DNA of 7,003 bases. It comes from Clostridiales bacterium UBA8960. GTDB taxonomy: Bacteria > Bacillota > Clostridia > Peptostreptococcales > Acidaminobacteraceae. The stretch is taken from positions 1-7,003 of the forward strand of contig DMYC01000175.1 of the NCBI GenBank assembly GCA_003482695.1, in the 5' to 3' direction. The position numbers and the translations under genes were made by a program. The notes under the pieces were generated by a model that saw only the letters and a list, made by a program, of their open reading frames with translations, searched no databases and had not been told where the DNA came from. The number at the start of each line of letters is the position of its first letter. Positions within the stretch are counted from its first letter, which is position 1. Of the stretch, positions 1 to 5,918 are shown piece after piece.

Positions 1-1148
1 ATCGACTTTCAAAGCACTATGACGAAACATTTAAGAAAGCTTTAATCGAGCAAGCGGAAAACGAAATGCAACTCAAGGAACTTGAAAGAGTCAATATCTT
101 TAAGAATCATGTGTTGGATACGCTTTTGAAAGTCAATAACCTCTTTATGAACTTGAATGACTCCGATGATTATTATCACGTTATTTTGTCTTCAGCTATT
201 GATGTTATTGAAAATGCATCAAAAGGTAGCATTCTTGTCTTTAATTCAGAAAGCAACAAATACGAATTTGTCACCTGTGTGGGTTATACGCTTTCCGAAC
301 TTCAAAAGGTGACCATGACACTAGAAGAAACGTTTCTATATATAAATGCAAATGGCGATTTTAGAAAACCTCTTATCATAAACAATATCCGGGAGTTCGA
401 CTCCAAATTTCTGGACAAAGACAGCAATGCAAACATTGAAAACGCTGGTGGCTTAGATATTGAGGAAGCACTGTCTGCGCCTATTATCATAGACGACCAG
501 ATTATCGCCATCATGAATATCGATAGCGAAATAAAGAATGCTTATGATGAAACGGATGTTCAGTTGATTCAATACTTCGCTTCACAGATCGCCATCGCAC
601 TAAAAAACAAATATCTTGTGGATGAAACTGTCAACATGTCCCGATTTGATCGATTAACTGGTGCTTATAGCCGTAACTATTTTGAGAAGGTCATTGCTAC
701 GCAAAATGAGTCTACACTGACAAACATGACCTCTTACGCACTCGTTTTATGTGATTTGAATTATTTGAAAATCATCAATGACAGCTATGGGCACGTTGCA
801 GGAGATGCTATACTCAGAGAGTTTTCACGAATGATTCAGATGAACATACGCGATACAGATGTGATTTCGAGAATTGGTGGTGATGAATTTGTCATTTTGT
901 TAAAGAACATCACTGCTGAAAAAGCAGAGGAAAAAATGGATGCCATTTTTGAAAAAACCAGAAATCATACGCTTCAGTATCAAGGGCATGAATTGCCTGT
1001 CAGCTTTAGTTACGGTATAGCTGTGTCACCTGACGATTCCATGGTATATGAAATCCTCACAAAAATTGCGGATATTCGCATGTACAAATTCAAAGAGCAG
1101 TTTAAAAAAGATAATCCTCAAGTGATTCTTTCAATTAACACGTTTTAA
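1..1148 (+). CDS. GAF-GGDEF diguanylate cyclase, 5' end outside window
   Basis: This protein probably makes the second messenger c-di-GMP from two GTP, under control of its GAF sensor domain. The frame is already open at position 3 and runs through a charged helical stretch before the first ATG at 66. That ATG has no convincing ribosome binding site, so the gene most likely starts upstream of the window. Numbering from that Met, a GAF domain spans about residues 30-180 and a GGDEF domain about 190-345. Visible GGDEF features are DRLTGAYSR (195-203), the Mg-binding Asp230 in CDLNYLKIINDSYGH, and an intact GGDEF at 271-275. An RDTD inhibitory site (262-265) lies exactly five residues upstream, so product feedback inhibition is likely. 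The C-terminal signature is degenerate (ADIRMYKFKEQFK) but the catalytic residues are present, so activity is expected. The GAF ligand and the N-terminal domain are unknown. No membrane segment is visible in this part. Confidence 0.93.
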   Translation, partial: RLSKHYDETFKKALIEQAENEMQLKELERVNIFKNHVLDTLLKVNNLFMNLNDSDDYYHVILSSAIDVIENASKGSILVFNSESNKYEFVTCVGYTLSELQKVTMTLEETFLYINANGDFRKPLIINNIREFDSKFLDKDSNANIENAGGLDIEEALSAPIIIDDQIIAIMNIDSEIKNAYDETDVQLIQYFASQIAIALKNKYLVDETVNMSRFDRLTGAYSRNYFEKVIATQNESTLTNMTSYALVLCDLNYLKIINDSYGHVAGDAILREFSRMIQMNIRDTDVISRIGGDEFVILLKNITAEKAEEKMDAIFEKTRNHTLQYQGHELPVSFSYGIAVSPDDSMVYEILTKIADIRMYKFKEQFKKDNPQVILSINTF

Positions 1149-1166
1149 GCGTAGACAAACATGCGT

Positions 1167-1253
1167 TTGCCCACACTATCCACAGCTTTATCCACAATTT
1201 AACTAAAATCCTGTTGAAAGGCTGTGAGTATAAACGGTTTACAGTGGGGATAA
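1167..1253. promoter_or_regulatory. cluster of DnaA-box-like 9-mers
   Basis: A perfect DnaA box, TTATCCACA, lies at 1188-1196. CTATCCACA (one mismatch) is at 1176-1184 and TTGCCCACA (two mismatches) at 1167-1175, all in the same orientation. TGGGGATAA at 1245-1253 is an inverted copy with one mismatch. They fall in the 165-bp gap between the convergent cyclase and peptidase genes. The neighbours are not typical oriC genes, so a non-origin DnaA-binding site is as plausible as an origin. The 9-mers are seen directly; DnaA binding is inferred. Confidence 0.4.
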
Positions 1254-1276
1254 AATGAACTTGCAAAAAATCATAA

Positions 1277-1308
1277 AGGCACAATGAATTGTAAAGTTCA
1301 TTGTGCCT
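1277..1308. terminator. bidirectional intrinsic terminator
   Basis: A perfect 12-bp stem, AGGCACAATGAA at 1277-1288 pairing with TTCATTGTGCCT at 1297-1308, encloses an 8-nt loop. It begins five bases past the stop codon of the minus-strand peptidase gene. On the minus strand it is followed by TTATGATTTTTT, a good U-rich tail. On the plus strand it is followed by ATTTCTTATT, a weaker tail that could end transcripts from the cyclase gene. Confidence 0.85.
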
Positions 1309-1313
1309 ATTTC

Positions 1314-2891
1314 TTATTCAATCTGTGAAACGGTCTCAAGTATAAGCTCATAAAGATCCGGTACTGTTTCGATGACGTCCTTTATAAAAACCCGCTCGGT
1401 TTTCTGGTGCAAATCCTCACCCCATGGCCCAACATGAAGCACCTCGATATCTAAATTATCCAGATCGATGCGATACCTTTTTTGGTACTCCGGCATTTGC
1501 AATAAAACACCAGATGGGTCATGATGCATTTTTTTCATGTAACTCATATCAGAAATCCCCATAAAATAAGGATCATGTTTCATCTCCATGCCATTGGTTT
1601 TCAAGTGATGTTGAATCGGGCCTGATAAATGCGCTTCAAAAAAAGCGCTACTGTCCACAACTGGATAAAACGGAGGCAACAAACCAATAACAACCATTGG
1701 GTGATCTGGTTTCAACAAATCAATCAAATAGGTAATCCACTTAATCGAAAACTCATCATTTGCCAAATGGGAGTACGCCTCTTTAAAATCATGATAAAGG
1801 GAATCCATCTCAAATTTTTCTTCAATTTTTTGAGCGAGTTCCTGATATAGCAGTATCTCGAAATCGAAGTTCATGCATTCACAATAGGAAGGCAATGATT
1901 GCTTTCGTAAGTATTCATTGTAGGAATAATTAAATTGATTGATCGCGTCTTCCATCGACCATTTACACAACTCTCTTAGTTGTTCAAGTTTTCTCTCCAA
2001 ATTGTCTTTAAGAAAAAGCCAGTTGAAATATGCGACAGTAAACTCTGGTGTTGTGACATCATAAGATTCTTTTATCGAAAACATCTTTAAAAAAGTGGGC
2101 GGTGGCGTCATTCGCTTATTAAGCATATCACCCATTTCGGTATTCAACTCGATCGCTTTGACAATTTCTATCGTGATGCTGATTGAGTTGAGACCACAGT
2201 ATGCTGAGCCAGAGTGCGTCGGCATACCGCGTGTCACGATAACGGGCATCATTTTACCCACCGAACCCGTCGAAACGACAAATTGATTCAACTCTTTGCG
2301 TTGATGTGGCTCTGGCAACACTGCTAAAACGTAATCAAGTTCAAACGCTTCTGAGAGTTTTTTCAAGAGATTGATGGCTTTCCTCATACCGATAGATTCT
2401 GTTTCTTCATCGGGAACACTTAAAAAAAGGACGTTGACATTTGGGTTCTTTTCAGTGGCCTTCTTAAGCTGATCAAGATTAATGGCCAATCCAGCCTTCA
2501 TATCGCAGCATCCTCGACCAAACAACCACTCACCATCAAAAACGTCATCATTTAGACGCATGTTCTCTTTCAAATATTGCTTTGCCGATTCAGAATCTAA
2601 ACCATCAATTTCACATGTAGGTGATAAATTCACAACATCATGATGGCCAAAAAGAATCACGGTCTTTTTCATTTTATGATTTGCAAGTGCCCAGACAACT
2701 GATCGTCCGAGAGAATCCTCTTCGATTTCATATGTACCAAAAAGACTTGGATTTTCCTTAAAGTAATCTATTTTTCCTATTTCCTCGAGAATAACCGCTT
2801 CAAAAGCTTTCTCGTACTTCGTTGAACTATCGCTTCTATTCGTGATTAATCTATCTAACAATTCTATAATATCATGATCGTATTTTTTCAT
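1314..2891 (-). CDS. RocB-like M20 family zinc metallopeptidase/amidohydrolase
   Basis: This 525-residue cytoplasmic protein belongs to the M20 co-catalytic metallopeptidase family, which hydrolyses peptides or N-acyl amino acids with two zinc ions. The metal-site motifs are in order: H83 and D85 (GHHDVV), bridging D130 (GRGCCDMKAG), the E162-E163 pair (VPDEETES), E194 (LPEPH) and a C-terminal H495 (EDLHQKTER). H226 lies in the dimerisation-domain motif GMPTHSG. It is longer than ordinary M20 enzymes (about 400 aa), and the stretch around 261-290 (TPPPTFLKMF, then YDVTTPEF) resembles RocB, a protein of the Bacillus arginine-degradation operon with poorly defined substrate. No other arginine genes are nearby, so the substrate cannot be assigned. 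The start is supported by AAAGGA eight bases upstream of ATG. The gene is monocistronic, with its own promoter and terminator. Confidence 0.9.
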   Translation of the reverse strand: MKKYDHDIIELLDRLITNRSDSSTKYEKAFEAVILEEIGKIDYFKENPSLFGTYEIEEDSLGRSVVWALANHKMKKTVILFGHHDVVNLSPTCEIDGLDSESAKQYLKENMRLNDDVFDGEWLFGRGCCDMKAGLAINLDQLKKATEKNPNVNVLFLSVPDEETESIGMRKAINLLKKLSEAFELDYVLAVLPEPHQRKELNQFVVSTGSVGKMMPVIVTRGMPTHSGSAYCGLNSISITIEIVKAIELNTEMGDMLNKRMTPPPTFLKMFSIKESYDVTTPEFTVAYFNWLFLKDNLERKLEQLRELCKWSMEDAINQFNYSYNEYLRKQSLPSYCECMNFDFEILLYQELAQKIEEKFEMDSLYHDFKEAYSHLANDEFSIKWITYLIDLLKPDHPMVVIGLLPPFYPVVDSSAFFEAHLSGPIQHHLKTNGMEMKHDPYFMGISDMSYMKKMHHDPSGVLLQMPEYQKRYRIDLDNLDIEVLHVGPWGEDLHQKTERVFIKDVIETVPDLYELILETVSQIE

Positions 2892-2927
2892 AAACTACGT
2901 CCTTTACTTGTGTCAATCTTATACTGT

Positions 2928-2956
2928 ATTATCTCATTATCTGCCTTTGTTTACAA
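2928..2956 (-). promoter_or_regulatory. sigma-A-type promoter of the M20 peptidase gene
   Basis: On the minus strand TTGTAA (2951-2956, 4/6 to the -35 consensus) and GATAAT (2928-2933, 5/6 to the -10) are separated by exactly 17 bp. Initiation is predicted near 2921, giving a leader of about 30 nt that contains the AAAGGA ribosome binding site. Confidence 0.55.
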
Positions 2957-2975
2957 TGATTTTTAGACGCGTTCG

Positions 2976-3004
2976 TTGTAATTGATTGTCTTGCTTGTTA
3001 TAAT
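2976..3004 (+). promoter_or_regulatory. sigma-A-type promoter of rnhA
   Basis: TTGTAA (2976-2981) and a consensus TATAAT (2999-3004) are 17 bp apart. Initiation would fall near 3010-3012, so the transcript would begin almost at the ribosome binding site GAGGTG (3011-3016) and have a leader of only about ten bases. The promoter is back to back with that of the peptidase gene, with 19 bp between the two -35 boxes. Confidence 0.6.
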
Positions 3005-3020
3005 GTCAAAGAGGTGACTT

Positions 3021-3563
3021 ATGAAAAAAATTATCATATTTTGCGACGGTGCATGTTCAGGAAATGGGAAAGAAGAAAATGTGGGCGGCTGGGGTGCCGT
3101 GCTTAAGTATAAGGACAATGAAAAAAGATTTTGTGGCGGCGCCTTAAAAACCACAAACAACATCATGGAACTCACTGCTGTTATTGAAGCCCTCAAGCAG
3201 TTAAATAGCAAACAACTTGAGGTCAACATATACTCAGATAGTGCCTATGTTGTAAATTGTTTTAATAATGGATGGTATCACAAATGGCGCATCAATGGTT
3301 GGCTCACTTCAAAAAAAGAGCCTGTAGAGAATAAGGCCCTTTGGGAAACTTTAATAGAGCTTGTTGAGTCATTTGAGCAAGTCAACTTTTATAAAATCAA
3401 AGGCCACTTAGATCCGAGCAAAAAAAGCGATCTAAAAAAATGGCATACGAAATTCAACCAGGAGCATCATGTCAATTTGTCAGAAGCAGAGTTTATAGAA
3501 CTTGTAATGCTCAATCACATCGCCGATGAACTTGCCAACGAAGGCATGACGCCATATAAATAA
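3021..3563 (+). CDS. rnhA: ribonuclease HI
   Basis: RNase HI cleaves the RNA strand of RNA-DNA hybrids, removing primers and R-loops in the cytoplasm with Mg2+. The 180-residue protein shows the four carboxylates of the active site: D9 in FCDGACSGNG, E50 in NNIMELTAV, D73 in YSDSAYV and D169 in NHIADELANEGM. The active-site-loop histidine is H129 in KIKGHLD. E. coli RNase HI has about 155 residues. The extra length is mainly an insertion at about 131-163, between H129 and D169, rich in Lys, Trp, His and Glu; from memory, some Firmicute and mollicute homologues have a similar insertion. The start is set by GAGGTG four bases before ATG and by a consensus promoter directly upstream. The gene stands alone and diverges from the peptidase gene. 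Confidence 0.95.
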   Translation: MKKIIIFCDGACSGNGKEENVGGWGAVLKYKDNEKRFCGGALKTTNNIMELTAVIEALKQLNSKQLEVNIYSDSAYVVNCFNNGWYHKWRINGWLTSKKEPVENKALWETLIELVESFEQVNFYKIKGHLDPSKKSDLKKWHTKFNQEHHVNLSEAEFIELVMLNHIADELANEGMTPYK

Positions 3564-3614
3564 TCAACACGTCATCCCTCCAGATACACTTATTGAAAGA
3601 TAAAACTAAGAAAA

Positions 3615-3645
3615 AAGCTGACTGCATTCGTAAATCAGTCAGCTT
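3615..3645. terminator. bidirectional terminator between rnhA and rubrerythrin
   Basis: A perfect 10-bp stem, AAGCTGACTG (3615-3624) with CAGTCAGCTT (3636-3645), encloses an 11-nt loop that can pair three further bases. On the minus strand it is followed by TTTTCTTAGTTTTA, a good tail ending the rubrerythrin operon 12 bases past that gene's stop. On the plus strand it is followed by ATCTTATTCAATTT and may also end rnhA. The 50 bases between rnhA and the stem show nothing else. Confidence 0.85.
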
Positions 3646-3657
3646 ATCTTATTCAAT

Positions 3658-4233
3658 TTAATAATTTGCTTCTTTTAATTCAAAATGCTCTTTTTCATGC
3701 AAGCATGTCGGACACACTTCAGGTGCTTCATTGCCTTCATGTACATAACCACATTTGTTGCATTTCCATCTAACCACTTCATCGCGTTTGAACACTTTGC
3801 CATTTTCAATATTTTCCGCTAATTTATTATAACGGTTTTCATGCTCAATTTCAGCTTTAGCAATAAAATCAAATGCAGCGGCAACTTTTGGAAACCCTTC
3901 TTCTCTAGCAACTCTTGCAAACTCAGGATAAAGCGTTGTCCACTCTTCATTTTCACCCATCGCTGCAGCTTTTAAGTTTTCAAGCGTTGTTCCAACTTTA
4001 CCAGCAGGATACATCGCTGTAATTTCTAAATCGCCACCTTCTAAGAAGCTAAAAAATCTCGCAGCATGTACTCTTTCGTTGTCAGCAGTCTCCATAAAGA
4101 AGTCGGCAATTTGTCTATACCCTTCTTTTTCAGCTTGTTTTGCAAACATTTGATAACGATTTCTCGCTTGAGATTCACCTGCAAATGCTTTCAATAAGTT
4201 CTTTTCTGTTTCCGTTCCTTTAATGCTCGCCAT
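3658..4233 (-). CDS. rbr: rubrerythrin (peroxide reductase)
   Basis: Rubrerythrin reduces H2O2 to water in the cytoplasm, taking electrons from rubredoxin. The 191-residue protein has the classical two-domain form. The N-terminal four-helix diiron domain carries E20 (FAGESQARNRY), E53 and H56 (NERVHA), E94 and E97 (GENEE), and the ExxH motif E128-H131. The C-terminal rubredoxin-like domain carries C158 and C161 (CNKCGYV) and C174 and C177 (CPTC). The start at 4233 was chosen because MASIKGTETE is the usual family N-terminus and GGAGGT lies nine bases upstream. The frame stays open to an ATG at 4341, but that extension overlaps the ferritin gene and has no homology to the family. The gene is 31 bp downstream of ferritin, is last in the operon, and is followed by a strong terminator. 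Confidence 0.96.
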   Translation of the reverse strand: MASIKGTETEKNLLKAFAGESQARNRYQMFAKQAEKEGYRQIADFFMETADNERVHAARFFSFLEGGDLEITAMYPAGKVGTTLENLKAAAMGENEEWTTLYPEFARVAREEGFPKVAAAFDFIAKAEIEHENRYNKLAENIENGKVFKRDEVVRWKCNKCGYVHEGNEAPEVCPTCLHEKEHFELKEANY

Positions 4234-4264
4234 AAATTGAATACCTCCATTATGTTTTATAAGT

Positions 4265-4774
4265 TTATGCCCCTGTAGGCGGTGTAAATACTCTTGTTGC
4301 AAATTCACGATCCAACATGAGCAAGCCATGTCCATTATCACCGATCATCTTGAGTTCGTTGATAATTTTCTCAGCAGAACCTTCTTCTTCAACTTGTTCA
4401 TCGATAAACCATACCATCAAATTTCTCGTTGCTCTATCTTTTTCAGTTTCAGCAACTTCTGCGATATTATTAAGCAATGCCGTTACATGCTGTTCATGCT
4501 CAAGCGTGTGCTCAAAAACTTGAAGCGGATTGCTCCACTCGAACTGAGGCACTTCAATCGCTTCCAGTTTGACTCTTCCACCACGACTCGTTAAATAATC
4601 AAAGAACTTTAACCCGTGAAATTGCTCTTCTTCAAACTGCACACGCATCCAATTAGCAAAACCAGGTAAGTTGATGCTTTCGAAATATGCAGCCATGGAT
4701 AAGTATAGATATGCAGAATAAAGTTCTGCGTTTATTTGATGATTAATGACTTCTTCCAACTTCGTATTGATCAT
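4265..4774 (-). CDS. ftnA: bacterial non-haem ferritin
   Basis: Ferritin oxidises Fe(II) and stores it as a ferric mineral inside a 24-subunit shell, limiting Fenton chemistry. The 169-residue protein keeps the whole ferroxidase centre of the FtnA type: E17 (NAELYSAYLYL), E50 and H53 (FEEEQFHG), E94 (EHEQH), Q127 and E130 (DEQVEEE). E49, E126 and E129 are also present, which in E. coli FtnA form a third iron site with E130. Length and numbering match the family without gaps. AAAGGAG (4781-4787) precedes the ATG by six bases. The gene sits between desulfoferrodoxin and rubrerythrin, in a peroxide-defence operon. The 52-bp gap on its 5' side is filled by a perfect hairpin, so its expression may be set apart from the genes upstream. 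Confidence 0.95.
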   Translation of the reverse strand: MINTKLEEVINHQINAELYSAYLYLSMAAYFESINLPGFANWMRVQFEEEQFHGLKFFDYLTSRGGRVKLEAIEVPQFEWSNPLQVFEHTLEHEQHVTALLNNIAEVAETEKDRATRNLMVWFIDEQVEEEGSAEKIINELKMIGDNGHGLLMLDREFATRVFTPPTGA

Positions 4775-4791
4775 ATGCGTCTCCTTTAAAA

Positions 4792-4820
4792 TAGAGTTTA
4801 GAACGTCGTTCTAAACTCTA
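4792..4820 (-). promoter_or_regulatory. 13-bp intercistronic hairpin between dfx and ftnA
   Basis: TAGAGTTTAGAAC (4792-4804) and GTTCTAAACTCTA (4808-4820) form a perfect 13-bp stem with a three-base loop. On the minus strand the stem is followed by TTTTAAAGGAG, so a four-T run merges directly into the ferritin ribosome binding site. It begins six bases past the dfx stop. It could be a leaky terminator or attenuator, a processing or stability element that protects one side of the transcript, or the 5' end of a separate ferritin transcript. The stem is plain in the sequence; its role is inferred. Confidence 0.7.
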
Positions 4821-4825
4821 CAGTC

Positions 4826-4831
4826 ATTATA
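4826..4831 (-). promoter_or_regulatory. possible internal -10 box for ftnA-rbr
   Basis: The minus strand reads TATAAT across the dfx stop codon, made from the last sense codon TTA, the stop TAA and the next base. Initiation about seven bases downstream would fall at the foot of the hairpin. No good -35 element lies 16-18 bp upstream, so this needs an activator or may be chance. Confidence 0.25.
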
Positions 4832-5207
4832 ATTCATTTTTCCATAGTCCATGTAAATTACAATATTCTCTTGCTTTAATAGCCTTCTCATCCGTTTTGA
4901 ATATCGCGACTGGCTCATCACCTGGATTTAAAAACGTAATTAGCGTTTCTGATTCAGTAATGAGTTCAATCCATTCAATATAGTGTTCTTCTTTCATAGG
5001 ATGTAAGGTCGAACCAACCGTTACTTTGTAACCACCTTGAATTGTTTCAATAACAGGTACGTGTTTCTCAGTTGTCGAATCCGCAGATTTTTCTTCGAGA
5101 AGCATCATATCCTGTCCGCAACATACAAGCGTGCCTTCGCCACCGTGGGTAACTATAACAATATTACCACACTCTGCGCACTTAAATACGTCGAGACGTT
5201 TTGCCAT
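4827..5207 (-). CDS. dfx: desulfoferrodoxin, two-iron superoxide reductase
   Basis: This enzyme reduces superoxide to H2O2 without making O2, using electrons normally supplied by rubredoxin, in the cytoplasm of anaerobes. The 126-residue protein is of the two-iron class. The N-terminal desulforedoxin-like Fe(Cys)4 site is C10, C13, C29 and C30 (FKCAEC and VCCGQDM). The catalytic Fe(His)4Cys site is H49, H69, H75, H119 and C116 ([26 protein letters not shown]). The E47-K48 pair that helps catalysis is also present. The residue numbers match well-studied family members. AGGAGGT at 5214-5220 sits six bases before ATG and overlaps the perR stop codon, with only 11 bp between the two genes, so translation is probably coupled. 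Its product, H2O2, is the substrate of the rubrerythrin encoded downstream. Confidence 0.96.
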   Translation of the reverse strand: MAKRLDVFKCAECGNIVIVTHGGEGTLVCCGQDMMLLEEKSADSTTEKHVPVIETIQGGYKVTVGSTLHPMKEEHYIEWIELITESETLITFLNPGDEPVAIFKTDEKAIKAREYCNLHGLWKNEL

Positions 5208-5218
5208 ACCGTAACCTC

Positions 5219-5626
5219 CTAAGATTTTTCCCTACAATGTTTACAAATACCATAGAAAAACATTTGCTGATCCAATATCTCAAAATCATCGAGTTCGTCT
5301 TCAAGCGCATTTTCAAAATTCACTTTGAAATCATAGATTTTATGGCAGTGTTCACATTTAAAGTGACCATGCATGTCCATCTGGGCATCAAAACGCGACT
5401 CATTTTCATCGATCGTTATCGCCATCGCAATGCCTTTATCGATGAAAATTTTGAGGGTATTATAAACTGTAGTTTTTGAAAGCGTTGGGATTTGTCCATT
5501 GAGTGCACTGTAGATGCCTTCCACCGTAGGGTGTTCCCTATTGTTCATAAGATACTCATAAATTTTGATCCTTTGATAAGATGGCTTTATCCCATTGGTT
5601 TTTAAGAATTCACCTACATTGTTCAT
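5219..5626 (-). CDS. perR: PerR-type peroxide-sensing Fur-family repressor
   Basis: PerR represses peroxide-defence genes when loaded with Fe(II) or Mn(II) and is inactivated when H2O2 oxidises its iron-binding histidines. The 135-residue protein has an N-terminal winged helix with recognition helix [13 protein letters not shown] (49-61) and a C-terminal dimerisation domain. The residues matching the B. subtilis PerR regulatory metal site are H32, D80, H86, H88 and D99. The structural zinc site is C91 and C94 (CEHC) with C128 and C131 (CKHC). Aspartate at 99 (IYDF) favours PerR over Fur or Zur, where glutamate is usual at this place. AAAGGA precedes the ATG at 5626. The gene is second in the operon, 26 bp after rubredoxin, and probably binds the palindromes upstream of that gene, making it autoregulated. 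The family is certain; the PerR assignment is strong but inferred from residues and context. Confidence 0.9.
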   Translation of the reverse strand: MNNVGEFLKTNGIKPSYQRIKIYEYLMNNREHPTVEGIYSALNGQIPTLSKTTVYNTLKIFIDKGIAMAITIDENESRFDAQMDMHGHFKCEHCHKIYDFKVNFENALEDELDDFEILDQQMFFYGICKHCREKS

Positions 5627-5652
5627 AAGGTTTCCTTTACTTTCTAAAATTA

Positions 5653-5811
5653 TTATTTAAGCGGTTCAAACATGTCTTTGCCAACGCCACAAAGTGGACA
5701 TACCCAATCTTCTGGAATATCTTCGAAAGACGTACCTGGAGCGATACCACCATCTGGATCGCCTAACTCTGGATCATAAACATAACCACACGCTACACAT
5801 TCATACTTCAT
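5653..5811 (-). CDS. rubredoxin
   Basis: This 52-residue electron carrier has a single Fe(Cys)4 centre, ligated by C5 and C8 ([10 protein letters not shown]) and C38 and C41 ([14 protein letters not shown]). Length, spacing and the segments [16 protein letters not shown] and EDW are those of canonical rubredoxins. It is the likely electron donor to the superoxide reductase and rubrerythrin of the same operon, and the likely acceptor from the divergently encoded flavoprotein. AAGGAGAG seven bases upstream of ATG supports the start. It is the first gene of the operon, just downstream of the promoter and PerR-box-like sites. A 72-nt leader is predicted. Confidence 0.96.
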   Translation of the reverse strand: MKYECVACGYVYDPELGDPDGGIAPGTSFEDIPEDWVCPLCGVGKDMFEPLK

Positions 5812-5837
5812 ACCAATACTCTCCTTATACTTTATTT

Positions 5838-5855
5838 TCTGAAATTTCTTTCAGA
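5838..5855 (-). promoter_or_regulatory. small hairpin in the rubredoxin leader
   Basis: TCTGAAA (5838-5844) and TTTCAGA (5849-5855) form a perfect 7-bp stem with a four-base loop, inside the predicted 5' leader and about 12 bases before the ribosome binding site. It has no U-tract. It could affect mRNA stability; no function can be assigned. Confidence 0.3.
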
Positions 5856-5865
5856 TGTGCTGTTA

Positions 5866-5890
5866 TCAAATTGTAATGATTACAACTTGA
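5866..5890. promoter_or_regulatory. PerR-box operator of the rubredoxin-perR operon
   Basis: The core TTGTAATGATTACAA (5871-5885) is a perfect 7-1-7 palindrome that matches the B. subtilis PerR box TTATAATNATTATAA at 13 of 15 positions. The two differences are symmetrical (G for A, C for T). Flanking TCAA (5866-5869) and TTGA (5887-5890) extend the symmetry to 25 bp with one mismatched pair. It covers the predicted transcription start, where a bound repressor would block RNA polymerase. Confidence 0.75.
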
Positions 5891-5918
5891 TGTTACCATT
5901 AATCAAATCCAATGTCAA
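5890..5918 (-). promoter_or_regulatory. promoter of the rubredoxin-perR-dfx-ftnA-rbr operon
   Basis: The minus strand carries a consensus -35 TTGACA (5913-5918) and a -10 TAACAT (5890-5895, 4/6) with 17 bp between them. Initiation is predicted near 5883, inside the PerR-like palindrome. The second PerR-like site abuts the -35 on its upstream side. Confidence 0.6.

Noticed and set aside
66..68. ATG at 66 as the true start of the cyclase
   Set aside because: The frame is open back to the window edge with similar helical, charged residues, and there is no good ribosome binding site before 66.
1156..1169. CAAAC-atgc-GTTTG hairpin just after the cyclase stop as a terminator
   Set aside because: The stem is only five base pairs and no T-run follows; the strong hairpin at 1277-1308 is the better candidate.
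2963..3229. 88-codon open frame on the minus strand opposite rnhA
   Set aside because: It lies antisense to the conserved start of rnhA, has low-complexity composition and no family features.
4234..4341. N-terminal extension of rubrerythrin to an ATG at 4341
   Set aside because: It overlaps the ferritin coding sequence, has no ribosome binding site and no resemblance to the family; the ATG at 4233 has GGAGGT and the usual MASIKGTETE start.
4317..4594. Open frames on the plus strand opposite ferritin
   Set aside because: Both are shadows of a fully conserved ferritin gene, with Ser/Phe/Cys-rich products and no ribosome binding sites.
4801..4811. GAAC-GTC-GTTC as a LexA (SOS) box
   Set aside because: The Firmicute LexA box needs four bases between GAAC and GTTC; here there are three, and the symmetry is explained by the longer 13-bp hairpin.
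5037..5479. Plus-strand open frames opposite dfx and perR
   Set aside because: Both real genes on the minus strand have complete metal-site motifs; the antisense frames resemble no family.
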